Source of the DNA: Whitmania pigra
Taxonomy: Eukaryota; Annelida; Clitellata; Hirudinida; Haemopidae
Assembly: GCA_021613335.1 (NCBI GenBank)
Contig: JAJTWR010000305.1
Span: forward strand, 1,729,501 to 1,793,500
Direction of reading: 5' to 3'
DNA length: 64,000 nt
Part shown: one piece after another, positions 13,101 through 27,477 of the stretch
Numbering within the stretch: the first letter of the stretch is position 1
Layout of the letters: every line of letters begins with the position of its first letter
The notes under the pieces: model-generated
Seen by the model: only the letters and a program-made list of their open reading frames with translations
The model's database searches: none
What the model was told of the DNA's origin: nothing
Made by a program: the position numbers and the translations under genes

Positions 13101-16100
13101 ACAATTCTTCAACATGGGTCGAAATTGGTTTTTCTTCTGTAATGACAAAGCTCTTCTCTTCCAAAACAACATGCTTCTCTTCGGTTGGTTCTACTACAAC
13201 TTCCTCTGATATGGTCAGCGAGTGTTCCATCATACCCAGTGGGATTTCTAATTTCTTTGACGTGTCTGTTTTCATGTCAAATGTGAATTCGCTATCTTCA
13301 AAAATGTCGACTTCAAATTCCGCTTTAGGTTGTTCTACCTGTGTTTCTAAACCACAAGTATAAACAGGTTTTTCTTCTTGGATCGTTTCCACGTTCACCT
13401 CCTTCTTGTCGAGATCCTCAACAGAGGATAAATACACGTAAACCTCTTCTGTTGTAGTAATGTGGTCCTCTTGTTCCTCTACTGGCAGTTCCTCCTCTTC
13501 AAGTTGAACTTGCACCTCTTGTCTAGATAATGCTGGAGATTTGTCAAGATCCAGAGTGATTTCTGTTTCTCTGGAAAAGTCTACCGATACGGCTGAGGTG
13601 ACTTCTACAAATTCTTGAAGATTTGACTGTTCCACAATTTCTGTCCTGAATTCTTCTTTTGGTCTTTCTACTTTTTGCTCTAGCTCAACGACGTAAACTG
13701 CTTCTTCTGCTGTAGATGTGTCAGGTTGCTTTGCAGCTAACAGAACCAATGTTTCTTCGATTGTTTCTTCAGAAGGAACGACTGATACCTCATGTTCTGT
13801 TGAAGTGGTTTTAAAGAGAGGTTTCTCTTCAATTGTAAATAACTTCTCAACTCTTTCTGGCTTCAGTTCAGAAATATCAAATTCTTGTATCCTTTCTTCA
13901 TTGATTGCCACAAAAAGTTCAGTTTCAGTGGGCAATTCTGTCTTTTCTACGGTGGTTGTTATATGATCTGGCACAAGTTCTAGAGTGATGGTTTCAAAAT
14001 TACCTTCTAGTGTAGTGGATATAAGCACATCCTCTTCTTCATTTCTTACTGATGATATCTTCAAATCAGTAATAACTTCAAATTCCTCGGTTACGTCGGC
14101 CTTTGTAGTTTTGGTGTCTTTGACTTTTTCTAGAATAATGTCCTCTTTAACAAATTCCACCGTTATTTCATGGATAGGCTTAGGAGTCTCCTTTGTGATT
14201 TCAGTTGCAAACATAATTTCTTCCACTACATGAGGCGTAATTTCAACATTTACTTCGCTTACTTGAGAAAGTAATATTTCCTGCTCGGATCTCACCACTT
14301 GTGGAATATCCAACTCAAGTACGACTTCACCTACTTGTCGATCGGTTTGAGTGAAGAGTTCGGAGATATGTTCAACTTTAGGTACAACTTCAATCGTTTT
14401 TATTTCTACTGAAATTTCCTTCTTTGGTTCTTCTACCTTCTTTATCAACTCAGTAGAATATGATGTATCCGGTTGATCCGAAACATCCAAGTTTACTTCG
14501 CTGACCACTTTCGACTTGCGATAATCCAGTATGATTTCAGCCTCTTGATTTATGTTCCTTTCCACTATTATTTCGGATATTTGCGTGGGAGCTCCAAGAA
14601 CCTCCTCTATTTCGATGTTTACTTCTTTTCTTTCGCCCTCAATGGTCTGGGAAACCTCGCTCATAAAGCCTTCGTTGACCTTCGGCTCAGAAACAGATTT
14701 AGGCTTGCTAATCTTGACATCCAAAGGTTTACTTTCCAGTGCTAGAACATTAAGGATTGGCTTTTCCAGGTCTCCTACATCCTCAGAAAGAAGGCACTGA
14801 TCCTGGGGAGCGGAATAGCAGATGTTTTCAGGTTGCACATCAGGGCGATTTATTTCAGACGTCTCGAAAAATTCCAAAGCCTTATCCACATTTACTGCAA
14901 CAGATTCTACTACAGTTTCTGAAGGAATTGCTTCTTCCGTCAAAGGACTGACCGTTATTTCAGGCTTCGGAGTAACGGAGGTTCTCCTGAGCTCAAGAAC
15001 AACATCAGAAACTTTTCTTTGGCCCAGTCTTGGTGCAAATCCCATTTCGACCATTTCAATATGAGATTCATCTTCAATGACCTCAGAACGAAACTCGTGC
15101 TCTGGCACCTTAGATTCGACGTAGAACTGCAAATCGCCTGATGTTGTCGATATAGACATTTCTTGAATATTGGGTAATTTTAGGTCCTTTGTTTCCACTA
15201 CTTCTGTGAGTTTTTCTTCCGGTTGATCCACCAAGACGTTTAAAACTTTCGATACATCGGGCAGTTCTTCAACTTTCACGCTGATTGTGGGAGGTGACTG
15301 TTCTCTTTGGTGGAGCAAGGTTTCAACGACTTCTATAGATGTCTCGGCTTCTATAACAACAACGTCACTATTGCTTTTGTCTGGAATGTTCATCTCAATA
15401 ATCATTTCAGACATTTCTGGTGATTTGACATCAATGTCCATCGTCGACAGGACATTTTGATTTGATTCTTCTGTTACCACACGATCAATGGTTAGAGAGA
15501 CTTCTTCCAATCCTAGAGGAACCTCGCTTTCCTTGAAAACTTCTGTTGTTGTTTCATACATTTCATCTCCTGATTTTTCCTCTTCCAATTCAACAAACAC
15601 CTGAGAGGTAGAGGTTGGAGGGATCTGGACATCGACTAGAGCTTCCTCTTTAAATAAGTCTGGCTGTTTAACGGTCATCTGAAGATCAAACAACACCTCG
15701 GTTTCGTTCATTGTTTCCAATTTTACTTCGGTCGTCTCGATGATGTCTTCTCCAGGGGAAATGTCAACATCGACCTTGAAATCTCTCTTGGTGGAATCAA
15801 TGCTTGTGATTAGCTCAATGGCGTAATGCTCAGGAATCTTAACTGAATATGGCACCTCAACACATTCGTCGGTGATCGTTGCGATCACAACTGGCATCTC
15901 TTCTGAGCGAATAGATTTCTTTGGTTTTTCCAAATTGATGAAAACATCTGATTTCACGGGAACTTTTGGAATTACTTCTTTTGTCGTCTCGACCTTTTCT
16001 TCCACAACAGTTTCAGATTGCAATTTGACAAAAACTTCCTTCGGCACCGCCTTTGCGAGAGTTTCGATTTGAGAAACTTCGTAAGAGGATCGGATGATTT

Positions 16101-19100
16101 CTGGTTCCTGAATAACTTCAATTTCTCTAATAATTTCTTCAGCAGGAGCAAGGTGAGTGATTTCGACAATCTTTGTTTCTGTGAAAATTCTCGGTTCTTT
16201 GACAGTATCTAAGTAACACTCGAACGTCGACACCTCTATGGTCGGAGAGATCGTCAACTCTCGAGTCACCCCGGAGGGAGTGTACTGGAGACTTGAATTG
16301 ACCCACGACTGATCAGTGAGAAACTTGAAGGACATCGAAAGATCTACGGCAATTTTTTCTTCTCTGGCGACATGGTGTTCATCTATTGCCACCAATCTTT
16401 CAACTTCTTCGTCTTCCAGATCCACCAGGGTGGAGGGTAAGACCTTCGATTCTCTTCGCGGTACTGAAGAAGCTCGTCGGAGATCGGGGACTACAAAGTC
16501 AGCGCCCGTTTCGACCGCTTCCGGCACTTGTCCCTCGGTATGCAAAGCATGCTCGACGTGGAGTTTATGCTCTAGCGGCAAAGCGCGCGTTTCCTGTCTA
16601 GTTTTGGGGATGGCATATTCGAGACGATGGAATGGAATATCGGGTACCACCACATCGCACACGACATCATTCACAACACCCAAACCATCATCATCCCTAG
16701 CAACAGTACCAACCACCACAGTCCTGGTGGTTGGTTTATTTTCAACAATAACAACAGACATTCTGTCTGAACCTGGGGTTAAAACTGCCTTGGTCTCCTG
16801 GGTGCCTACAAGGTTCAGGGTCGACTCGTGCAAGGGCATCGTTTGAGGGGCCACCAGGGACTGAATCGGACGGCCGGAAGCGACTGAAATCTCGCGCGAC
16901 GATGTAACTTCCCGCCCGACTGGCCGCTCGGATACGATCTCAGAAATATGAGGACCTGCAACCTCGACAGGTATATCCTCGCGCTTAGGTGAAACCCTTT
17001 TAGGGAGTTGCCACTTCACGTCCGCCATGTGAATTGTCTCCTCGAAGCCTCTTTCTTCGACGTCAAGTTCTTCAATAATTTGCTCTTCGAAAGTCTGATT
17101 AACGTTATCTTCGTAAACTTCCCTTTTAATCCTTTCCATGTTTTCCAGGAACCTCCTGGTTTTGGCCTGGAAGTCCGTTTCATCCATGGAGGAAGAAGAC
17201 ATGATTGATTCAGTCTGCGAAGCTGTGGCTTCCTCGCTATCTGGTATGTACTCATAAACTGCAATAAGAAAGCAATGCAAATTATGTGTAGCAAGCATTG
17301 TATCTATAGTTAAAGATAATGAAGTTCACAGTCGTCGACATTTGAATAGGTGCTATGTTATTATTATAGCGTTGCACCCTACGTCAAAGTTCTAACTTTC
17401 TAAAAATTTCTAAAAAGTTCTAAAAATAAATAATCTACCTTCGACGATCAGTTGTGCTCTCGTGGTAGCCGAACCGTGCTTGTTAACTGCCGCACATTCG
17501 TAAATTCCAGTGTCTTGTGGAAAGACTTCCACTATGAACAACAGCACTTCGCCAGTCTCACGGTTGTAAGAAGTTCGGAAGTCCGGGTTATCTAGGACGA
17601 CCTTGCCGTTGTGGTACCACGTTACATCCGGTATCGGATTACCTTTGACCTTGCAAGTGAACCTAACTTCGTCTCCATCCATGACCTTCTGAGACTGAAG
17701 TTGCCAGAGGAAGATTGGAGGAGTTCCGGTTTCGACGAGGTTGATCTTGAATTCCTGTCGTTGTGTCTCGATCGCCTGGACTCTTTTGGTTCGAATGATG
17801 TCGATGGCGCTCATCTCTGTCGGATGTTCAACCGGTTTTTCCTCTACTTCCACCTCCAGCCTTACCGCTCTCGGAGCTGCCTCCTGCATTACCAACAGTT
17901 GAGATTTTTCAGGTTTGACAGGCAACTGAAATTGCAAGATCATTTCCTGAGGTTTCTTTCTATACTCGACGGCCACGGTTTCAGAAAATCTTCTCTGCTG
18001 GACCAGTGGTACCATCAACTCCTGCCTCTGGGTTGCCAAGGCTTCGATTCGTCTCTTGAGTTCAATTGATCTTTCCTCGATGGTTCGCGGTGGAGAACCG
18101 ATGTCGACCTCGAGTCTCATTCCTCTAGGGACTGATTCTCGTCTCACGATCAACTCAGATTTTTCTCTCTTGGTTTTTCTAATATATTCTCTCTCAACCG
18201 AAGGTCTCAATTGAAATTGTAGGGACATTTCTTGCAGACGTTGCTTGTGATCGACTGCTATTGTCTCTGAGAATCTTCTGGTTTCTTTGATGGGAACCAA
18301 TTCCTGAGTTTTTACAACTTCGACTGTTTTGCTGACGATCTTTTGAATGGAGTCATCGTCGGATGATGACGGCACTAGAAGCAAGTTCAGTATTTGATAA
18401 TATTTAAAAGTTGACTTTAATTGATTACCAACTCACGTTTCACAAAAAGATGACAATGGGTAATTGCCGTGCCGTGGTTGTTCTCGGCTTTGCACATGTA
18501 TTCTCCCTCGTCTTCTGGGAAGACCTCCACAATGACCAAAGTACTTTCTCCTCTAACTCGGTCGACGTTAATCCTGAAGTCTTGGCTGGGATGGATGGGC
18601 TGGCTGTTGAAAAACCAGGTCACAGTGGGGGTCGGCTCTCCGAGGAATAATACTCTGAAGACCACTTGTTCCCCATCGTTCACCGTTTGGTTGCGCAAGG
18701 GCATATTGAAGCGTGGTGGTTCGCCCTCCTTGGCAGGTGCAAAGTCAAAGGTTACAGGTTCAAATTGTTTTTGGGAAGGAGGCAGAGTCACTTGGATGGA
18801 CTCGATTGAATCGAAGTGGATTGTTGGAGTTGGTTCATCTCCTGTGAAATGAAATATTTGAAATAAACTCATCTAAGAAAGATAAAAAATAAATTCTATA
18901 TGACTTATAACTTTTTTAGATGAATGCTTTCAAAAGAAATAAAAAATGAATTTTAAAAACTTTACTTTTTATCCTCAAGAAAGTTCTCGTGGAAGACTGG
19001 CCCAGAGAGTTGGTCGCCTTGCAGACGTACTCTCCTGTATCTTCTGGGCCGACATTAAAGAGGGTCAGAGTGGTTGTGGTCTTGTCGAAGGTTAAGGTCA

Positions 19101-22100
19101 CCCTTGGAGAATTTGTGATCTCGCGTCCATTGAACAACCAGGTTAGCATGGGTTCCGGTTCGGCAGAGACTTGGCAAGCAAACCTAAACACCACAGACAT
19201 TGTTTCTAATTTGTATTTTTAAACGCTTAAACAATTTATTTGATTATCTTATGGATTTAATAATAATTATTATAGGAAATCAACCGATCTGACGTCACTT
19301 ACTTGACCGTCTCTCCTTCCCCTGCTTCAGTGATCGGCAGAAGATTCTCGATGAAGGTTGGTGAACTTTCTACGACCCTGGTCTCTTGATCTCCGACGAC
19401 TGTAACCTTTTCCTTCTTTACTGAAACTGTCTTCTCAGTGATGGTCACTTCTGCCTCAGGAGCTGAAATTATTTGTAATAATTAATATTATTAATATTAG
19501 TAATTTGTGATTAATTGTTTAATTAATCGATAATAACTACTTGAAGAGTAAAAGACATGTACACTCAAATCAATCAATTCAATCAGTGATAAACGACCAG
19601 TTTTCAACTCACGGACTACAACGACGTTGGCAGTACACGTTGCTTTGCCTGCGAGGTTCGTAGCTCTGCACGAATAGACCCCGATGTCATCAGGTCTTAC
19701 GTCCTTTATGAGAAGGGTGCACGTTCCGCTGTTGGGCTCGAAGTTCGTCACGTGTCTTTCAGAAAGGACAAGGTCGGTCTTGTCCTTGAGCCACGTGATT
19801 TCCGGCTGAGGAGCTCCGGCGACCTTCGCAATGAATCGACATTGTTCTCCCGGCCTGGCAATGCACGGTTGAATCGGTTGAATGAAACGCGGAGGCTGGC
19901 CGCTGGTTCTTTTGACAATCTGATGAAAATAGAAAATTAATGCATCAGGAAATGGAAAATTAATGCATCAGAAAATGGAAAATTAATGCATCAGAAAATA
20001 AGAAAGGCTAACAAACATTAAAAAGAAACTTTAAAAAAAAGATTAATTCATTGATTGATTGATTAGTAATAACCAACCTTTTTAACGACTTTGTCATCCT
20101 TGTCGATCCTGGTATCTGAAGGTTCCTCAGAGGGTTTCTGGACAGGTAAGGCAGGTTTCACTGTCAATGTGCACTCGCTCACAGCTTGTCCTTATTTACA
20201 ATAACATTAATTATCAATGACTTCTGCGATAACATTCAATTTTTAATTATAAAGTATCGGTCAATGTTCGGGTTGTTACTGAGCTTGGAAATTTGAGAAA
20301 ATAATTAATTTATAATGCACGGCAAATAACCAGAATAATAGATTTATCTGTCTAAAATAATTTCAATTGAGGAAGTTATCATTATTAAAAATAAATTTGA
20401 AAAAAGCGTCTAAAAATAATTTACAAACCAGCTTGGTTCCTGGCAATGCATCTGAACCTTCCGTGATCGTCGGGCAAACAGTCAACAATTACCAGTTCCA
20501 CTCTGCCAGTGTCCTTGTTGTAATTGATGACGAAATCCTCGCTGTTGTCGATGCACTTGTGGTTGTGATACCACGTGACTTCCGGTGCAGGTTGACCTTT
20601 GACCGTGCAGTTCAGAACGACCTCCGTGCCGTCCGTGCCGACAGCGTTTTCAAGGTGCTTCAAGAAATAGGGAGCCACTGGTCTTGGTTCCGAAGCTGTA
20701 AATTGAAATGAATTAAGTAATTTTTTAAACCTATATGTGATGATGTGATTAATTAAATTAAAAAAAAAAGTTAAAGAATGTGAAGTTTTAACTTTGTGGA
20801 GTTAAAAATGAATATTTCATTGAAATGTTTAAAATGCATAAAATTTGAAAGAAAGTGACTGACAGATAACAATCAGGGTTGTGCTTGTAATCGCTTCTCC
20901 AGCAGGATTCGAAGCTTTGCACGTGTAGACAGCTGAATCGTTGACACACACATCCCTTATTTCCAAGACGTTTCTTTCGCCCAAAGTCGTCTGTATGAAC
21001 TTCTGCGATGGAAGTAACTCCACCCCGTTCAAGTGCCATGTGACTCTAGCCGATGGAATGGCCTTGACCTGACATTCGAGCCTGTAAGAGTTTAGGGTAA
21101 CTTGATTGAACTTTTTTTTATGAATTAGAATGTTATAATTTTAAAATTATTAATTGTTTATTAGTAATAATAAACCATGATAGTTATTATTAATTTAATT
21201 ACCTGGCCACGCTTCGCTCAGACACCTTTGTTTCTGGCTTCAGGTTGATTGAAAAGGTAGGTGGAAGCACGGCCGTAGCCTCACCTGGGGTAATTCCAGT
21301 GGGCAGCTCGACGGTCATTTGAGATGCTGATGAGAGCACCGTTGAATTATTTGGACAAAGCAAATTGAATTTCATATTCTTAATTAATTGTTAATTGTCA
21401 GCTTAAGTATTAAATAAGTGATATTAATGACTCGATTAATCTTAATAATTAACCGATAATTGATTGACTTACGTCTGACATAGAGAGTAGTTTTACTAGT
21501 GACTTCTCCGAGGTCGTTTCTTGCCCTCATGACGTAATCACCAGAATCTTGTGGTTGGACGTTTGCGATGAGCAAGATTACGATGCCATTGTCGTAAGAA
21601 ATGTTATGCTTCGTCGAAGGGGAGATGGGTTGACCCGCTGTGAACCACGAGATCTGTGGTGCAGGGTTGGCATCCACGTGAACTTCCAATCTGGAATATT
21701 TTAAAGTTTACTTACTATAAAAGTTATTAGATTAATTGTGGAATTCCAATCTTGAATATGTTTCTTAATACTACATATAATATCTTAAGTAATAAAAAAG
21801 GCATGAGATGAATTGTAAGCCATAAGATAATAGTTTCATTAGCTAAGCCATTTAAATAGTTCTTACTTCGATCCTTACGTGGTCGCAGAAGGCAAGGTTA
21901 GTGTAAAAAATATTTGAAGAGCTACAAATTATTTGTAAGTTTTAAATTTCAATCAACCAACTTGGCAACGTTTCCAGGAATTAATTGAATGTTCGCTGGA
22001 AGATTCTTGGTGATCGTCGGGGCTTTTCTGGGAGTTGAAGCTGTTGGTTGTTGGAAGAGATCCAACTCTAGGGTTGCAACCTTCGATCCATCTGTTAAGA

Positions 22101-25100
22101 AATCAATGTCGTCAGTTTAAAATAAATTGCAAAGAAAATATATCAGTAGAAGCTCTGTTATTTATTAGCAATAGAAATGCAGCCTCCTTAATGAGACAAG
22201 AAAATTATCAGGAACAGCCAGGAACAAAGCAAAGCAAAGGTCGTTCATGAAAAAACAAAACGATAAAATATTTAAATTATAATTAATCATAATATAACTA
22301 AGTTTGTTATAAATAGTAATTAATTAATTTTCAAAAAATAATTAATTTTATTAGAACTTATAATAAATGAGATTTTATTCAAAAGATTCTCTACAACCTA
22401 AGACATTCAATTTGGCAGAACATTCTGCAACTCCTGCTGGGTTGGTTGCTCTGCAGGTGAACAAACCGCCATCTTCGACTTGCACTTCTTTCATTATCAA
22501 CCAGAACTTCCCATCAGACTGAAGTAACTGTGATGTTTTGGAGAGGTGATTTGATATGACATGATTTTTTGCACATATCTTTATTATAATTCAGCGCTAA
22601 TTCAGTTTTTGACTTATCAGTCGTTAATTATTGCAAACGTAACAAGACTAGTAAAGATTCAAATGATTAAAAATAAAGTTATGAAATATGCAACAAAATT
22701 TTACTTGGAAATCTGGTCCATTGTGAATCTGGTTGCCCTCGTGGAACCAGATGACATCAGGGTTTGGATTGGCTGAGATCATGACCTCGAAGACAGCTTG
22801 ACCTCCTTTTGTCACCTCTAATTCGTAGATGGGTTTGATGAACTGTGGCGGGGTCATTTCCATGTAACTCAGGTGAGTTTGTAATGGAGGGAAGTGCGGA
22901 TGAGCTGGAAGACAAAACTTTAATTAATGCGCTATCAATAGTAAAGATGACTTGAATGATGGTTATATTGATATTAATAATGAATAATATTTTATGATTA
23001 TTATTATTATTATTTCAATAATACGGTGTTAATTGTAAACCTTTAACGGTTAGCTTGGCCGTGGTTTCGATTTGACCCTGTGGATTACGAGCCACACATT
23101 TGTAAGTCCCTTGATCTTCGGGGAATGCCCCCGCCATGTTGAGTACTTGATGGCCATCTTGTGTGGAGGAAAACTGGAAATATTTCGACGGTTTGATTGG
23201 CTGGCCATTGTGATACCACGTGATCATTGGGTGTGGCTCTCCGTGAATTTTGCAAGACATTCGGACCGAATCGCCCTCGTTGACGCTGACGTCATGAAGG
23301 GGTTCGACCAATGTCGGAGCAGCCAGAGAAGGAGGAATGGCCTTGGCAAAGACCGGTTGTCCTGCATAAAACATTATCAATGAATCTACGTGAGCATTTT
23401 TTAATTATTAATTGTATTTATTTAGATAGATATCTTGAAATTGCTATTTCATTATTACGATGTTTGTCGATTTTTTAACCAAAACGCGAACCGACCTTGA
23501 ACTATGAGCTTAGCACTGGTGGTCTGCCTCCCGAGTTTGTTGGTGGCGACGCATTCGTAAATTCCAGCGTCTGGAGGTGTTGCTTCGTAAATGAGGAGGG
23601 TGTGGTGGTTGTCTTCGTCGGTTATCATCTTCCATCGCGGTCCTTCGAACAACCTCCTACCGTCCTAAAAAGTCGCATGAAATCATTTTAATTTTAGGAA
23701 ACACAAGCGGTGTACCGATATGATAGAACAACTTTATCGATATTTTATTTTATAATATCGACAAAACTAAAGTTTACTTTGAGCCACATGACTTCTGGTT
23801 TTGGATCGGCAACAATTTGACAGTCGAAGGCAACCGGTTCTCCGCTGTTGACTTGGATGTCTTGCAAGTAGCATTTCACCAATGGTCCGCTCTCTTTGAT
23901 CTTTGACATGTCATCTGAAAAAGACATCATTTCGTTAGATACAGATTGACAGTAACTTTTTGTCTCCGAATTGTGAACATCATATGATAACTATTACATT
24001 CATCTGTTGGTTAGATTCTATTAAATCAATTCTATTGGTTCAATTTTATTCTCAAATGTGCCAACCTTCTATGGTCAAAATAGCCCTACATTCTGCAAAT
24101 CCAGTCGAACTGAAAGCTCTGACGCTGTACACACCAGCGTCCTCTGGAAAGACTTCGGGAATGAGCAGAAAGCTCTTCTGATACAAATTGCTGATCTGGA
24201 AATCTCGTGATGGTTGTATTTCCGAATCTTCTCTGTACCACTTGATCTCAGGTGCTGGTGAACCGGTGTAGCAAACCTCGAACCTAGCGTAACAAGAAGC
24301 AAGGAGCAGTTTAAACAAAGTCAAGACTTCTAATCTCGAGTTGTGTGACTCACCTGACAGGATGTCCTTCCTTAACGGTTACATTTTGCAGAGGTTTCGT
24401 AAACACCGGTGGCTCTTTTTTCGTGGGTTGAGTCTTTTGAACTATTTTACTGCTAAAGTCCTGACTACTAACGTCTTGGTCCCTGAGCTCCAACATGGCT
24501 CTAGCTCTGATGACGTGCAACTCGGACTCAATGTTGACGTTCGGCTCGTGTGACTTCAGTTCCCTCGAAGCGTCAGAACGAAGCATCTGAGCGTGTCGAG
24601 TGTTGATGTCGGAAAATGCCTTCTGAACTTCGTCGTCCTTGAACGAGGAAGCCTTTTCTTGAGCTCCTGACGGGATGTCAATAGTCATCGTTGTAACTGA
24701 TGTAGATGCTGTAACTGTTACTGAATATGCACAATATGACAACCAACCTCGTTCAAAGGCCCTCAATTCAACTACGGTAGTTTTGGGCTTCTTCAAAGCT
24801 TGATCGAGTTCAGCTGACCTGAGCTCTGTTGGTTTCTTCTTTTCAATTTCAGTTTCAACGATGGCTGATGAAATTATTTTTTTTTTTTAATGTTTATCAC
24901 GATGCAACGATGTATGTTGATGCGATAATGATCTTAGTCGTTAAGTAATAAAAAGGGTGCTTACACTTTGGAGCCTGCTTCAAGCGAGACCTCCAATCGT
25001 CCTTGGGGATGACTTGAAGTGAAGTCACTGCTTCGATTTTTCCCAAGGGGTTCATAGCCACCACTTTGACCTCTCCGCCCTCGTAATCCCTGACTTTCGG

Positions 25101-27374
25101 AATCTCAATGACGTGGATCATTCCGTCGTAAAGCAGATTGAATCGTTGGCTCTGAAGTAATCATTGATGGTGAGGATGAATTTGTAAAACGTGCAAATCA
25201 TTTAAGCAAATCAAAACAGGTCCTTACACTGACTGCTATGTTTCCGTTGATAAACCAATTAACTTTTGGACGAGGATTTCCCTTGACCCTGACTTTGAAC
25301 TTTGCAGTTTCACCCTCTTCAATGACCTGAGCTTCTGGCAGATGATCAAAGGCAGGTGGAGTGCGTTCTTCTACACCCGGTTCCATTAATCCAATTTCCC
25401 TGATGAAAATGAATTAAATGACATTGATTTAAAGACAATATGCTTAGTAGCATGAAATTCGTTAAGGTAAATAATTTAAAAATAAACCGGTTTTAATTTA
25501 AGATTCATCACTAAGATGACTGTAAGAATATTTTCACAAACAATATTAATGAATTGTTTTGATAACTGATTGCATTCCAATGGCACCTGTATGGGGCCTC
25601 TTCCATGTCCTGAATTCGTTTAATTCCTTCCGATCCCTCAGGTAATTGTGAGGTGTAGATGACTGATTCTTTACCTGAAGAGAACAACATTCATACTTAA
25701 TATTGAATAATTAATATAAATTAACATTAATTATTATAATAATAGTATATAAGCTGCTATCATTGATACCTTGTGATAACTTGTAACAATAACATGCTGT
25801 GCACGAACCTTTGCAGTGGAGCTGTGCATGAGTAGTGTCTGATCCATATTTGTTGACAGCTCTGCACATGTATGTGCCATTATCCTCTGGATAAGTGTAG
25901 AGAATGTGCAAAGCCACCCTGCTAAGGTCATGTATGGGGCGGAACCTGTGACCTAAATTTAGAATTAATTAATTAATAAAGTCATTATATCATGATATCA
26001 TCCAATATTATAGAAACAAAAAAGTTGCATTGTCATGATAAAAAGATTGGTATTAATAGAAAACGAATTGAAAACACAAACCAGATTTCAATAGGACTCC
26101 ATCTTTGAACCACTCGACCTTCATGTCTGGATCTCCCATTGGCACTAATTTGCATTCAAACCTTGCAGGTTGATTTTCTGTCAGATCCATGAGCGACTTG
26201 ATGTGAGTTGTGAACTTCGGAGGTCGTGGTTTGTCACGGTTGTAATAATCATCGGAAGGAGGAGCATCCGGGTCCTTTTTGACGTACGAAGGCATCACTT
26301 CCTCTTCTTTCTTCGGTCTGTTGAACATTTAACACGATTATCTGTTAGTACATATTTATTGGATTGATTGGTAAGTACTTAGTTATTGGATTGATTGGTA
26401 AGTACATATTTATTGGATTGATTGGTAAGTACATATTTATTGGATTGATTGGTAAGTACATATTTATTGGATTGATTGGTAATTACATATTTATTGGATT
26501 GATTGGTAAGTACATATTTATTGGATTGATTGGTAAGTACATATTTATTGGATTGATTGGTAAGTACATTTTAATTGGATTCATTATAGAATAACAATAT
26601 TGTTTATTTAATTACTCTTCGGTCGGGCTAAATGCATCCCGTAATCGAAAAACTAAATACAACAGACGCCGGAACGCCGCAACCCAGCTCTATGTGACAA
26701 CACCCGCGCAACTAGTTAGCCTGAGCCTGGGCCCTTCCCAATGCATATATATTTTAAACTTAAACAAAATTAAGAGTAATTATGAGGAGTCAATGAACTC
26801 ACATTTCAAATGTTTTCTTTGGAATAATAACTTTCTTCACTGGTTCAGCTGCTGGTTTCCACGATGGAGCAGGTGTCGGTTGCCATAGATACGGAATTTC
26901 AGCTGTAGACGTTTCCGTGGGCACGTCTCGAGGGGGTTGGTCAAGGTCATTGTAGTAGTGGGAAGGCCCAGATGGATGGTAAGGGAATTGTGGCTCAGAA
27001 TAAGGCCTGGGTTGTTAAAAGTCAGTAATAAAAATAAGTAATTTAAATTAAATTGAGTAGCTTTCATTGATTTATTCTGTAAACTTGCACTTTTACATAT
27101 TTAATGTAAACAGATTCTGAAATAGTTGCCATTTTAAACCCACCTCGGTTGATGTGACGAGGGAGAGTGGTCGTACGATCTACAAAAACATAATTATTAT
27201 TATTATTATTAATGGTAGTAAATCATAATAAATAAATTAAAATATGATACAAATTTGAGTTAAAATAATAATTTTAATTAATAATTAACTTACGGAGAAA
27301 ACATGGCTCGTCTTGGAGAGGTACCAATTCCATCAGGAGTGTGAGTTCTTCTGGGTTGAGCTGATTGCAATGTT

Positions 27375-27431
<57 letters not shown>

Positions 27432-27438
27432 CCTAATA

Positions 27439-27477
<39 letters not shown>

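Noticed and set aside
24721..24747. 27-bp intron in the exon before Ig16
   Set aside because: It is below usual intron size and the frame is open through it. A slightly longer alternative remains possible.
26364..26594. Plus-strand hydrophobic repeat ORF (IGKYIFIGL units)
   Set aside because: It arises from the 27-bp intronic minisatellite, whose unit length is a multiple of three.
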